Source: DATBFG01 sp036558645 (GTDB taxonomy: Bacteria; Acidobacteriota; Terriglobia; Terriglobales; Acidobacteriaceae). Taken from it: a DNA stretch of 8,198 bases. How positions within the stretch are numbered: the stretch's first letter is position 1; each line of letters begins with the position of its first letter. The stretch covers positions 1 to 8,198 of the forward strand of contig DATBFG010000104.1 in the NCBI GenBank assembly GCA_036558645.1. Reading direction: 5' to 3'. The notes beneath the pieces were generated by a model that saw only the letters and a list, made by a program, of their open reading frames with translations, did not search any database and was not told where the DNA came from. Of the stretch, positions 1 through 5,827 are shown piece after piece. The position numbers were made by a program, and so were the translations under genes.

Positions 1-93
1 CACTAGCAGGCGATCGGAACCTAGCCGGGCCGACAACTCTCGAAGGCTCTTAAGCTCCGGCGGCTCGTTCCAGGTGTTCTTCGTCGATCTCAT
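1..93 (-). CDS. N-terminal part of a class II aldolase-like protein, cut by the window edge
   Basis: An open frame begins with ATG at 93 on the minus strand and runs without a stop through all 31 visible codons to the window edge. A strong ribosome binding site (AGAGGTGG on the minus strand) ends 7 bases before the ATG. The frame starts 19 bases after the stop of the radical SAM gene, so the two probably share a transcript. The visible residues end in LRELSARLGSDRLLV. This resembles the N-terminal helix of class II aldolase/adducin-type proteins, where a segment like (L)G.D.LLVQ.AGGN.S usually follows. The diagnostic GGN motif would lie just outside the window, so the family is an inference; that a real gene starts here is more secure. 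Confidence 0.5.
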   Translation of the reverse strand, partial: MRSTKNTWNEPPELKSLRELSARLGSDRLLV

Positions 94-100
94 CTAAGTG

Positions 101-107
101 CCACCTC
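101..107 (-). promoter_or_regulatory. Ribosome binding site of the edge gene
   Basis: Read on the minus strand this is GAGGTGG, 7 bases before the ATG at 93. It supports that start and a translated gene leaving the window. Confidence 0.6.
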
Positions 108-112
108 TTTCA

Positions 113-1123
113 CTAAGGCAATACCCGAAAGGCGGGGATAACGGGCGGCGGCTCCGACTCTCGCGTAGAAATCAGCCTTCCGATCTTAATAGAAGATCTG
201 AAGATCGCTCCCACAGGAACAATTCCTGCGAGTTTATGCTTCGCAATCGCCGCTAAACCCATCGAGGCGATGCAGCCACAAGACCCGCAATCCGGATCGC
301 CGCCGAACTGGCAGGGCGTGATTTTTGTCCTGAGATCGGCTGAAATTGTCTGCGTTGTCAACGCGAACACGCACTCCTCGGGAGTGTGAGGCGGCGATGC
401 AATCTGACGTATCAGCCCCTCCGGCATGTCGAGTTTCGCAAAAGATTTTCGCAACTGCAAGAGTTCGGTGATGACGAGGCTACGTTCTGTTGTGGTGAGA
501 ATCTCAGGAAGATCGTCACCTCTCTGTGGCGTGAAAAGGCTGAACCAGATTTTATTCACTTCGGGCCTGGGCGTCCAAAATTGAAGGAATTTCCGTAAAT
601 AGCTGGGCTGCTTTATCAGTTGCCCCGTGATGGTGGAGTGAATGGTTATCCTTCGTCCTTCGATGTTTTTGAGAATACGTTCGTAGGTGGCCGGCTTGCG
701 TCTGTTGTCGTGCTCCGGCTGCAAACCATCGATCGACACCACTACATTCACATGCGGCAAAGTGGGCCAGGTTGATGGGAGTGGCCGGAACGCGCTGGTG
801 ACGACCTGGACGTGAACGCCGCGGGCAAGCAGAAGCGGTACCAGGGTCTCCAACTCCCGATAGCGCACGAGCGGATCGCCACCCACTAGCGAAAGATGGA
901 GCGGCTGCAACCGGTCAACTACTTCAATAACCCCATCTATCAGTTCTTGTCCCTTGCGGTCATTCAATTCGCGTAGCGTCACGCCTCCTCCGAGATGGGC
1001 ATCTTCGTAGGCGTAACATCCTGGACAGCGAAGCGGGCATTCCCGCGTAATTTCGATGGAGAGGGAAGGTCGTTGACCTCTTAAGATCTTTCCCCAAGCT
1101 TTGAAAATTTCTGAAGTCTGCAC
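113..1123 (-). CDS. Radical SAM protein with a cysteine-rich C-terminal region
   Basis: The 336-residue product carries the radical SAM cluster motif CPLRCPGC (Cys29, Cys33, Cys36), which binds the [4Fe-4S] cluster that cleaves S-adenosylmethionine. GGDP at residues 81-84 matches the GGEP-like SAM-binding motif on strand 2. A second cysteine set (Cys251, Cys271, Cys279, Cys282, Cys284, in CVFAL...PCQFGGDPDCGSCGC) resembles the auxiliary-cluster region of SPASM/Twitch-type enzymes, so a second iron-sulfur cluster is likely. The protein should be cytoplasmic; no signal peptide is seen. The start is GTG, chosen because AAGGAGAGG lies just upstream on the minus strand with 7-base spacing from AGGAG. 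It is followed 19 bases later by an aldolase-like gene, which hints at modification of a small metabolite or sugar rather than a peptide, but the substrate cannot be read from the sequence. Confidence 0.9.
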   Translation of the reverse strand: MQTSEIFKAWGKILRGQRPSLSIEITRECPLRCPGCYAYEDAHLGGGVTLRELNDRKGQELIDGVIEVVDRLQPLHLSLVGGDPLVRYRELETLVPLLLARGVHVQVVTSAFRPLPSTWPTLPHVNVVVSIDGLQPEHDNRRKPATYERILKNIEGRRITIHSTITGQLIKQPSYLRKFLQFWTPRPEVNKIWFSLFTPQRGDDLPEILTTTERSLVITELLQLRKSFAKLDMPEGLIRQIASPPHTPEECVFALTTQTISADLRTKITPCQFGGDPDCGSCGCIASMGLAAIAKHKLAGIVPVGAIFRSSIKIGRLISTRESEPPPVIPAFRVLP

Positions 1124-1350
1124 GTTCGCCTCTCCTTTCGTTATCTGCTACAGTCGAGGCGGATGATTCGTCGATCGTCGATCAGACTTACCCCCACCCT
1201 GCAAGTGTTCAAGCCGTGATACCTTCCCACAGGACATGCTGCTTCCCAAACAGATACTGGAGTACCCGTCATTGCGCGCAAACAACTCCCAACAGGTAGT
1301 GCATGAAGGCACCCTCGACAAGATTGGTGCTACAAACTAATACGCCGCGG
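1124..1350. other. Noncoding interval upstream of the radical SAM operon
   Basis: This stretch should contain the minus-strand promoter of the radical SAM operon, but no convincing -35/-10 pair was found. It contains a short tandem repeat (GTCGATCGTCGATC near 1172-1186) that could be an operator or chance. A 34-codon plus-strand frame (1236-1340) is open, but it resembles no protein I recognise and its AGGA lies only one base from the ATG. Confidence 0.4.
1131..1135 (-). promoter_or_regulatory. Ribosome binding site deciding the GTG start of the radical SAM gene
   Basis: AGGAG on the minus strand, within AAGGAGAGG, is 7 bases before GTG at 1123. No in-frame ATG further in has a comparable site, so the GTG start is preferred. 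Confidence 0.75.
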
Positions 1351-1656
1351 CTACGCTGTTGGGGGAGAAGGATCGGCAGCCTGATGGAAGGAACACGTGA
1401 CGCAAGGCGGAGATAACACAGTGACCGCATCTGAGATGCCTTGCGCACCGTTTTCAGGTCGCGGCAATGCTCCCCAGACCGTATGCACCGCTTCAGCAAG
1501 TGCCGCCGGGGGTTGGTGGGCACCTAAAAGGACGATAGATCCCGATCTCGTATTCAGCAACTCCGGGCAGTCCGGTATGTTATCCAGATTGGCGGAGAGA
1601 AGAAAGATCACTGCCGCAAGTGCGATTAACTTCGAATGTTGGAATACGAAGTTCAA
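1351..1656 (-). CDS. Possible small secreted protein, unrecognised
   Basis: A 101-residue minus-strand frame begins with TTG (no clear ribosome binding site) and has a signal-peptide-like N-terminus: a basic and polar start followed by LIALAAVIFLLSA at about residues 10-22. The mature part would contain an isolated Cys (in DCPE) and a CVTC pair near the C-terminus, and is rich in Ala and Pro. I recognise no domain. The opposite strand holds an overlapping 129-codon GTG frame (from 1397) that looks less protein-like, although it has GGAAGGAA upstream. The hydrophobic segment is the only argument for this reading. It could equally be a decayed gene or a chance frame. Confidence 0.3.
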   Translation of the reverse strand: MNFVFQHSKLIALAAVIFLLSANLDNIPDCPELLNTRSGSIVLLGAHQPPAALAEAVHTVWGALPRPENGAQGISDAVTVLSPPCVTCSFHQAADPSPPTA

Positions 1657-1675
1657 AACGTGTTTCTATCTTACC

Positions 1676-1717
1676 CCGGGCTGTCTGGAGATCTGCCCGA
1701 TACCCGCATTTTTTTTT
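1676..1717 (+). terminator. Weak hairpin followed by a run of nine T
   Basis: CGGGC at about 1677-1681 can pair with GCCCG at 1695-1699 across a 13-base loop. Nine T residues follow at 1709-1717. The 9-base gap between stem and T tract is longer than in standard intrinsic terminators, and no convincing upstream plus-strand gene exists, so the call is weak. Confidence 0.2.
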
Positions 1718-1796
1718 GGTCGGATAGTCGGCTATGGTGAGATTGGCTCAAAGCGCGTTCTGAAGCGCTGCCGATCATCGGTTTGATATTCCTCTC

Positions 1797-1801
1797 AGGA
1801 G
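1797..1801 (+). promoter_or_regulatory. Ribosome binding site deciding the start of the GH26-like gene
   Basis: AGGAG lies 8 bases before ATG at 1810. The longer in-frame TTG start at 1783 would place this site inside the coding region and add nine residues ahead of the signal peptide, so the ATG is preferred. Confidence 0.8.
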
Positions 1802-1809
1802 CCATATCC

Positions 1810-2733
1810 ATGCGAAAACTTTCTTGCAAAACCGCTCGGCTAGTTGTATTGACTTTTCTCGTTTACGCATCGCTTGCCGGCCCCGCAGAACCCGCCCTCG
1901 CGTCAAGCGGATCGTCCATCCTCGAGCCCCCATCGGGTGCGTTGCTCGGACAATATTATGGCGCTGGGAGCGTAGCTCAGGCGGCGGCGAAGCTTGGGAG
2001 GACACTTCCCATTCACTTGACATACTACGCATGGGACGCCGATTGGACTGGCACCGTCACCAAAGCAGACTTGGCGGCAGGACGCATCCCTCTGGTCAAT
2101 TGGGAACCCCACCACATCGACTTCGCCAAGATCGTCGACGGGAGCCTCGATGCCACGATCATGGCGCGCGCGAAAGGCTCCAAAGCACTCGGCAAGAAGT
2201 TTTTCCTCGACTTTGCCGCCGAGATGAACGGTGACGAGGCATGGAGCGGCAACAACGCCTCCCTATACGTTTCCGCTTATCGACACATTCACGACCTCTT
2301 CGTGGCTGCAGGAGCGGCCAATGTGGTTTGGGCATGGTGTCCGAACGTCACGGATGTCGATGGAGAAAACCGGCATACGATGGATTACTACCCAGGCGAC
2401 AGTTACGTCGACTGGACCGGCGTCGATGGCTACAACTGGGGTACAAAGAATGGCGGCTGGCAGAGTTTCCACGACGTTTTCAGGAACATCTACCCTCTTC
2501 TTGCAAAGAAGAAAAAGCCCATCCTGATTGGAGAAATGTCGTCCGCCGAAGCTGGTGGAGATAAGGCCAAGTGGATTGACGAGATCATCCCTACCCTGCG
2601 AAACAGTTTCCCGCTCATCAAGGGGCTCGTCTGGTTCGACGTGAACAAAGAAGCGGATTGGCGGATCAGCTCTTCTCCCGCATCGGAAGCGGCGTTCATC
2701 CGCATGGCGAACGATCCCTACTTGAATCCGTAG
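1810..2733 (+). CDS. Secreted GH26-like glycoside hydrolase (beta-mannanase family)
   Basis: The 307-residue product begins with a typical signal peptide (basic MRK, a hydrophobic stretch, and an ALA|SS cleavage site near residue 32), so it should act outside the cytoplasm. The mature domain fits glycoside hydrolase family 26. Glu138 in FAAEMNGD corresponds to the acid/base Glu of the canonical HEMNG motif. Other family marks are WAWCPN (174-179) and YYPGDSYVDWTGVDGYNWG (193-210). Glu242 in LIGEMSS matches the nucleophile, and VWFDVNKEADWRISSS is the usual strand 8 region. GH26 enzymes retain configuration and mostly cut beta-1,4-mannans, sometimes beta-1,3-1,4-glucans or exopolysaccharide. 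The residue before the acid/base Glu is Ala rather than His, which is atypical. At about 275 mature residues it is a bare catalytic domain without a carbohydrate-binding module. No polysaccharide biosynthesis genes flank it here, so the substrate is unassigned. Confidence 0.85.
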   Translation: MRKLSCKTARLVVLTFLVYASLAGPAEPALASSGSSILEPPSGALLGQYYGAGSVAQAAAKLGRTLPIHLTYYAWDADWTGTVTKADLAAGRIPLVNWEPHHIDFAKIVDGSLDATIMARAKGSKALGKKFFLDFAAEMNGDEAWSGNNASLYVSAYRHIHDLFVAAGAANVVWAWCPNVTDVDGENRHTMDYYPGDSYVDWTGVDGYNWGTKNGGWQSFHDVFRNIYPLLAKKKKPILIGEMSSAEAGGDKAKWIDEIIPTLRNSFPLIKGLVWFDVNKEADWRISSSPASEAAFIRMANDPYLNP

Positions 2734-2822
2734 AAACCTCAGGACGAAAAATGTGGAGGACCTGTGCATCCCGTAAACACTTGATCTGGAAGAATAGTCC
2801 GCCATCTGGATAATGGTCGAAG

Positions 2823-3367
2823 ACCCGCGCCCCAAATGACTTTGTGCGGTTTTGCCGGTGCGAAAAAGAACGTCGGGCTCATATCGCCGAACCCAAACAC
2901 GCCCGCCTGTTTCTGCACCTCTTGGGCGACCAGGCATTCGGGAGTATTTGCCACAATACCGTACACTTCCAGGTTGGCTGTTCCGGGTGCTGGCTGCCAA
3001 ACAATCGGGGCGATCCACCGAACAATCAGGTTCCAATTTTCGCTTATCCGAAAGGGAAACACCGGCTGAACGTTCAATACATTTTGAATTCGATCATAGG
3101 GACCGAGACCGAAGTTGCTGTTGTTCTGGATGGGAACGCTGATCATGCTGGCGACTGGGTTCTGGGCTGCTTTCTGTAAAGCCGGCGTACATGGCGACAT
3201 CGGCCGCGCGGAGCTTCGGTCTCGCCGGCCGCCGGCGTTTGTGCGCCGGCGGATTGCTGACCGGGCGATGGCGAAGACGGCTCTTGCGCCAAGCCAGAAA
3301 AAAAATACATCAGCAGCCAGAGGGCTGTCGCGGAAGTTATCAGTCTAAATTTATGGACACGGTTCAG
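2823..3367 (-). pseudogene. Broken outer-membrane transporter-like (phenol MetA-pathway type) gene
   Basis: Two minus-strand frames together resemble the beginning of an outer-membrane beta-barrel protein of the group often annotated 'transporter' and related to the phenol-degradation meta-pathway family. The upstream frame (to about 3210) encodes a signal peptide (LITSATALWLLMYFFSGLAQE) and a Pro/Gly/Ala-rich linker. After a frameshift around 3170-3215 the next frame reads LQKAAQNPVASMISVPIQNN, then PYDRIQNVLNVQPVFPF, WNLIVRWIAPIVWQP and GVFGFGDMSPTFFFAPAKP. Resemblance stops at about 2823, after VIWGAG, where a stretch like P.F.LPTATD would be expected. About the C-terminal half of a protein of roughly 270 residues is missing. 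The start codon is uncertain: the best in-frame candidate is CTG, without a ribosome binding site. Family assignment is from remembered motifs. That the gene is disrupted follows directly from the frame change and truncation. Confidence 0.65.
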
Positions 3368-3565
3368 TTTGCTGTAACGATCGCAAGTCGTCGCTTGGAC
3401 ACAATTGAGAGCTCGATTGATTAAAATAAAAAATGTTGGGCTTGGTAAGGCGACGAGCAGACCAATCCCGGCCGGCGAAAACAATTAAATCCTTTCGTCA
3501 CGTAAATCTCTCTAAGCGTGAGGATAAGGTGCATCGCAGGCAAATAGTGAAGTGGAAAAGCTGCC

Positions 3566-3880
3566 ATGAGAATCAAAATTGCAGTCGTCTTTGCGGCGTT
3601 ATTCGCCTCGCTAGTGACGCTTGTCGGATGTGGCGGTGGTGGAACGCCGCAGCCCAACCAATAGCCGGCGCCACAAAGCGCCGATCATCACGGCTGGCTC
3701 GGCGCCGAGACCGCCAAAAACCCGCTTCGGCGACTTTGAGTTCAAGGGTGGCTATCCCACCGCCGCCTCGTCCACGGCGCTGCTGGACTGGCTGCCTGCC
3801 CCCAAGGATGAGCCCTTCAAGCTGGCCCTGAGGCTCTATGCCCCCAAGAAGCAAGTGGCGGACGGCACCTGGAAAACCAA
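3566..3880 (+). pseudogene. Lipoprotein-type DUF1254/DUF1214 gene with stop, frameshift and internal deletion
   Basis: ATG at 3566 opens a 32-codon frame with a lipoprotein signal peptide (MRIKIAVVFAALFASLVTLV, then GC; lipobox LVGC) and stops at TAG 3662-3664. The same frame continues beyond the stop as PAPQSADHHGWLGAETAKNP. It then shifts by one at the A5 run (3716-3720) into TRFGDFEFKGGYPTAASSTALLD, which resembles the segment ahead of DUF1254 (compare TSIGTLHLKHGYPLPDTVEKIYD in the intact gene downstream). At about 3786-3791 this passes directly into WLPAPKDEPFKLALRLYAPK and VADGTWK, which is the C-terminal end of DUF1214. Some 300 or more central residues are therefore missing. After TWK the resemblance ends. 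The alternative is that the first 32 codons are now a free-standing small lipoprotein. Confidence 0.75.
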
Positions 3881-3972
3881 CAGCTGTGCAGCGGGTCAAA
3901 TGAAAAGAAAAACGCCGAGTCAAACGCAGCACGATGCCGTGAACTGTCAAGTTATCTGCGACTCGCTTGTAG

Positions 3973-4152
3973 CTACTTAATTTTCTGCAAAGGCGGAAGG
4001 ATGTATTCTCCTCGATACATTCGTTCCTCATGCTGATACAGACGTATGACGAGAAAGAAACCATTCGCCGGTGCAGGCAACCAATTCATCTCGTTATCCT
4101 TGGCCGGACTGTCGTGCTGGATGTAGATCGTTAAACCACCATCGAGGTCGGG
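3973..4152 (-). pseudogene. Orphan C-terminal fragment of a DUF1214 protein, opposite strand
   Basis: On the minus strand, about 60 codons read LDGGLTIYIQHDSPAKDNEM, then NWLPAPANGFFLVIRLYQHE and LPPLQKIK, ending at a TAG at 3973-3975. This aligns residue by residue with the C-terminus of the intact plus-strand protein (DGSLDIYLQHDSPGKAKESN, NWLPADAGSF, SLRLYWPKEQ, PPPIKKVS). Upstream of about 4152 the frame no longer resembles the family, and the rest of the gene is absent; the divergently placed intact gene starts at 4265. No start codon or ribosome binding site suggests expression, although TTG at 4158 opens the frame. The fragment is a natural 3' end without its body, left by deletion or rearrangement. 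Confidence 0.75.
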
Positions 4153-4264
4153 GCGCAACTGATTGATAAGGCAGGCACTTGTCAGGATCCTAGCCCTAGA
4201 CAGGCGTAGATCTTTCGTTTCAAGATTGTAAACCTTTCTTTTGGTCCCTGGCCTCTAAACTAGG

Positions 4265-5698
4265 ATGAACATTCATTCGCGAAGTGGTTTCGTTCTGACT
4301 TTGGCGTCTTTCGTGTTAGCGCTTTCAGGGTGTAAGCAGGAGAAGCAAGCACCGGCAGCGGCAAACGAGACGGCGAGTGCTGCACGAACTGTGGCGCAGG
4401 ATGCCTATATATATGGTTATCCGCTGGTGCTGATGGATGCGAGTCGGGCGAAGCTGACGGATGTTCCGCATCCGATCGGCGCGGGATTGGCACCCACCAA
4501 CCAGTTCGGCCATGTAAAGACTTTTCCGGACGCCACGTTCACCGACGTCGTCAGCCCCAATGCAGACACGCTGTATTCATCGGCATGGCTTGACCTGGCG
4601 CAGGGGCCTATCATATTGAGCGTTCCGGACACGCATGGACGTTATTATCTGTTGCCGATGCTGGATGGATGGACAAATGTGTTCGCTTCGCCAGGAAAGC
4701 GAACGACCGGGACCGGCAAGGGAAATTTCGCGATTACAGGGCCAAATTGGACGGGCTCTCTGCCAGCGGGATTAAAGGAGATCAAGTCGCCGACGGACAT
4801 GGCGTGGATCATCGGGCGGACACAGACGAATGGCAAGTCCGATTTTAAGGCCGTGAATGCGATACAGGCGCAGTACAAACTAACCCCGCTGAGCGCATGG
4901 GGAAAGCCCTACACTCCACCAAGCGACGTGCCAACCGATCCGAAGGCGGACATGAAGACACCTCCTGTTGATGCTGTTGCAGCGATGGATGCAGCGACAT
5001 TCTTCAACCGGCTGGCCATGCTGATGAAGAACAACCCGCCCGCTGCTGCTGATGCGCCGATGGTAGCGAAGCTGGCGAGCATCGGTGTCGTTCCTGGGCA
5101 ATCATTCGATCTGAATAAGAACGGAAGCGATACTGCGAAGGCGATTACGGATGGAGTAGACGACGGAAAGAAAAAGGTAGCGGAACTGGCGCACAATCCC
5201 TGGAACAACAAGCCCGTGAACGGCTGGATGATTACGACCAGAGATATTGGAATCTATGGCACGAACTACGACGCGCGTGCAGGAATTGACTGCGTCGGGC
5301 TTGGCGCCAACATACCGGACGACGCGGTCTATCCTTTGGCGCGGAGTGATGGCGATGGCAATCCGCTGAACGGCGCTAATAAATATGTCGTTCACTTCGA
5401 CAAAAGACAGACACCGCCGGTGAATGCTTTCTGGTCTCTGACGGCTTACACCGCAAAACAGACGTTTGTGGCGAATCCGATTAACCGATATGCCATTGGC
5501 GACCGAGACAAGCTGAAGTTCAATCCGGACGGGTCACTGGACATCTATCTTCAGCATGATTCTCCGGGGAAGGCAAAAGAATCGAACTGGCTGCCTGCCG
5601 ACGCGGGATCGTTTAATGTGTCGCTGCGGTTGTACTGGCCGAAGGAACAGGTGCTGACCGGAGCGTGGACCCCGCCGCCGATCAAGAAAGTGAGTTGA
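4265..5698 (+). CDS. DUF1254/DUF1214 domain lipoprotein
   Basis: The 477-residue product has a lipoprotein signal peptide: hydrophobic residues 9-20 followed by lipobox LSGC with Cys23 as the lipidated residue, so it is probably anchored in the cell envelope. DUF1254 begins at AYIYGYPLVL (about residues 47-56) and includes VVSPNADTLYSSAW (95-108), WLDLAQGPIILSVPD and RYYLLPMLDGWTNVFAS. DUF1214 forms the C-terminal part, with VVHFDK, PPVNAFWSLTAY, DGSLDIYLQHDSP (from 422), NWLP and LRLYWPKE. The length is normal for the two-domain family, whose biochemical function I do not know. The ATG at 4265 is preceded closely by TAGG, with no good Shine-Dalgarno spacing, so initiation may be weak or leaderless. 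A second member of the family follows on the same strand, probably in one transcript. Confidence 0.9.
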   Translation: MNIHSRSGFVLTLASFVLALSGCKQEKQAPAAANETASAARTVAQDAYIYGYPLVLMDASRAKLTDVPHPIGAGLAPTNQFGHVKTFPDATFTDVVSPNADTLYSSAWLDLAQGPIILSVPDTHGRYYLLPMLDGWTNVFASPGKRTTGTGKGNFAITGPNWTGSLPAGLKEIKSPTDMAWIIGRTQTNGKSDFKAVNAIQAQYKLTPLSAWGKPYTPPSDVPTDPKADMKTPPVDAVAAMDAATFFNRLAMLMKNNPPAAADAPMVAKLASIGVVPGQSFDLNKNGSDTAKAITDGVDDGKKKVAELAHNPWNNKPVNGWMITTRDIGIYGTNYDARAGIDCVGLGANIPDDAVYPLARSDGDGNPLNGANKYVVHFDKRQTPPVNAFWSLTAYTAKQTFVANPINRYAIGDRDKLKFNPDGSLDIYLQHDSPGKAKESNWLPADAGSFNVSLRLYWPKEQVLTGAWTPPPIKKVS

Positions 5699-5730
5699 GG
5701 CGTCTGGCTTTCGAGTCCAAGGAAAACAAG

Positions 5731-5769
5731 ATGCGCAGCGCTTCCCGAAACGTTGATGCCGGATTTTGA
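5731..5769 (+). CDS. Mini-ORF 1 between the two DUF1254 genes (12 codons)
   Basis: AAGGA at 5719-5723 stands 7 bases before ATG 5731, which opens MRSASRNVDAGF and stops at TGA 5767-5769. The spacing is ideal, but a frame this short occurs easily by chance. If translated, it would keep ribosomes moving from the upstream gene towards mini-ORF 2. Confidence 0.25.
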   Translation: MRSASRNVDAGF

Positions 5770-5770
5770 A

Positions 5771-5776
5771 AAGGAG
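5771..5776 (+). promoter_or_regulatory. Strong ribosome binding site of mini-ORF 2
   Basis: AAGGAG, 6 bases before ATG 5783, is the best Shine-Dalgarno match in the interval between the two DUF1254 genes. It precedes a 14-codon frame rather than the large gene. Confidence 0.55.
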
Positions 5777-5782
5777 AGCAGG

Positions 5783-5827
5783 ATGAATACGTACCTAACT
5801 TCGAAATGTTGGATGGAGGCTCCATGA
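5783..5827 (+). CDS. Mini-ORF 2: 14-codon leader overlapping the downstream start
   Basis: ATG 5783 opens MNTYLTSKCWMEAP and ends at TGA 5825-5827, which overlaps the preferred ATG of the downstream DUF1254 gene (5824) as ATGA. That is the classical geometry for translational coupling. The downstream gene's own GGAGG (5815-5819) lies inside the mini-ORF and only 4 bases from ATG 5824. Coupling is inferred from layout only. The residues show no amino-acid bias of the kind seen in attenuator leaders. Confidence 0.4.
   Translation: MNTYLTSKCWMEAP
5815..5819 (+). promoter_or_regulatory. GGAGG ribosome binding site of the second DUF1254 gene
   Basis: GGAGG is 4 bases before ATG 5824 and 10 bases before the in-frame ATG 5830. 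It lies after the longer in-frame ATG at 5806, arguing against that start. Confidence 0.6.

Noticed and set aside
1397..1786. A 129-codon plus-strand frame with GGAAGGAA upstream of a GTG
   Set aside because: The translation resembles no protein, includes a poly-T-encoded FFF, and overlaps a minus-strand frame with a better N-terminal signal. Kept only as a caveat.
2263..3036. A 257-codon minus-strand frame across the end of the GH26-like gene
   Set aside because: Most of it is antisense to the GH26-like coding region, which has a signal peptide, catalytic motifs and a ribosome binding site. The remainder is out of frame with the transporter remnant and shows no protein pattern.
3573..4064. 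A 163-codon minus-strand frame across the DUF1214 remnants
   Set aside because: It is antisense to the lipoprotein/DUF1214 remnant and out of frame with the minus-strand DUF1214 fragment; its composition (Arg- and Gly-rich runs) is typical of a shadow frame.
2734..4264. Insertion sequence or transposase as the cause of the rearrangements
   Set aside because: I saw no transposase motif, no terminal inverted repeats and no target duplication in the degraded interval, so simple deletion or recombination is sufficient.
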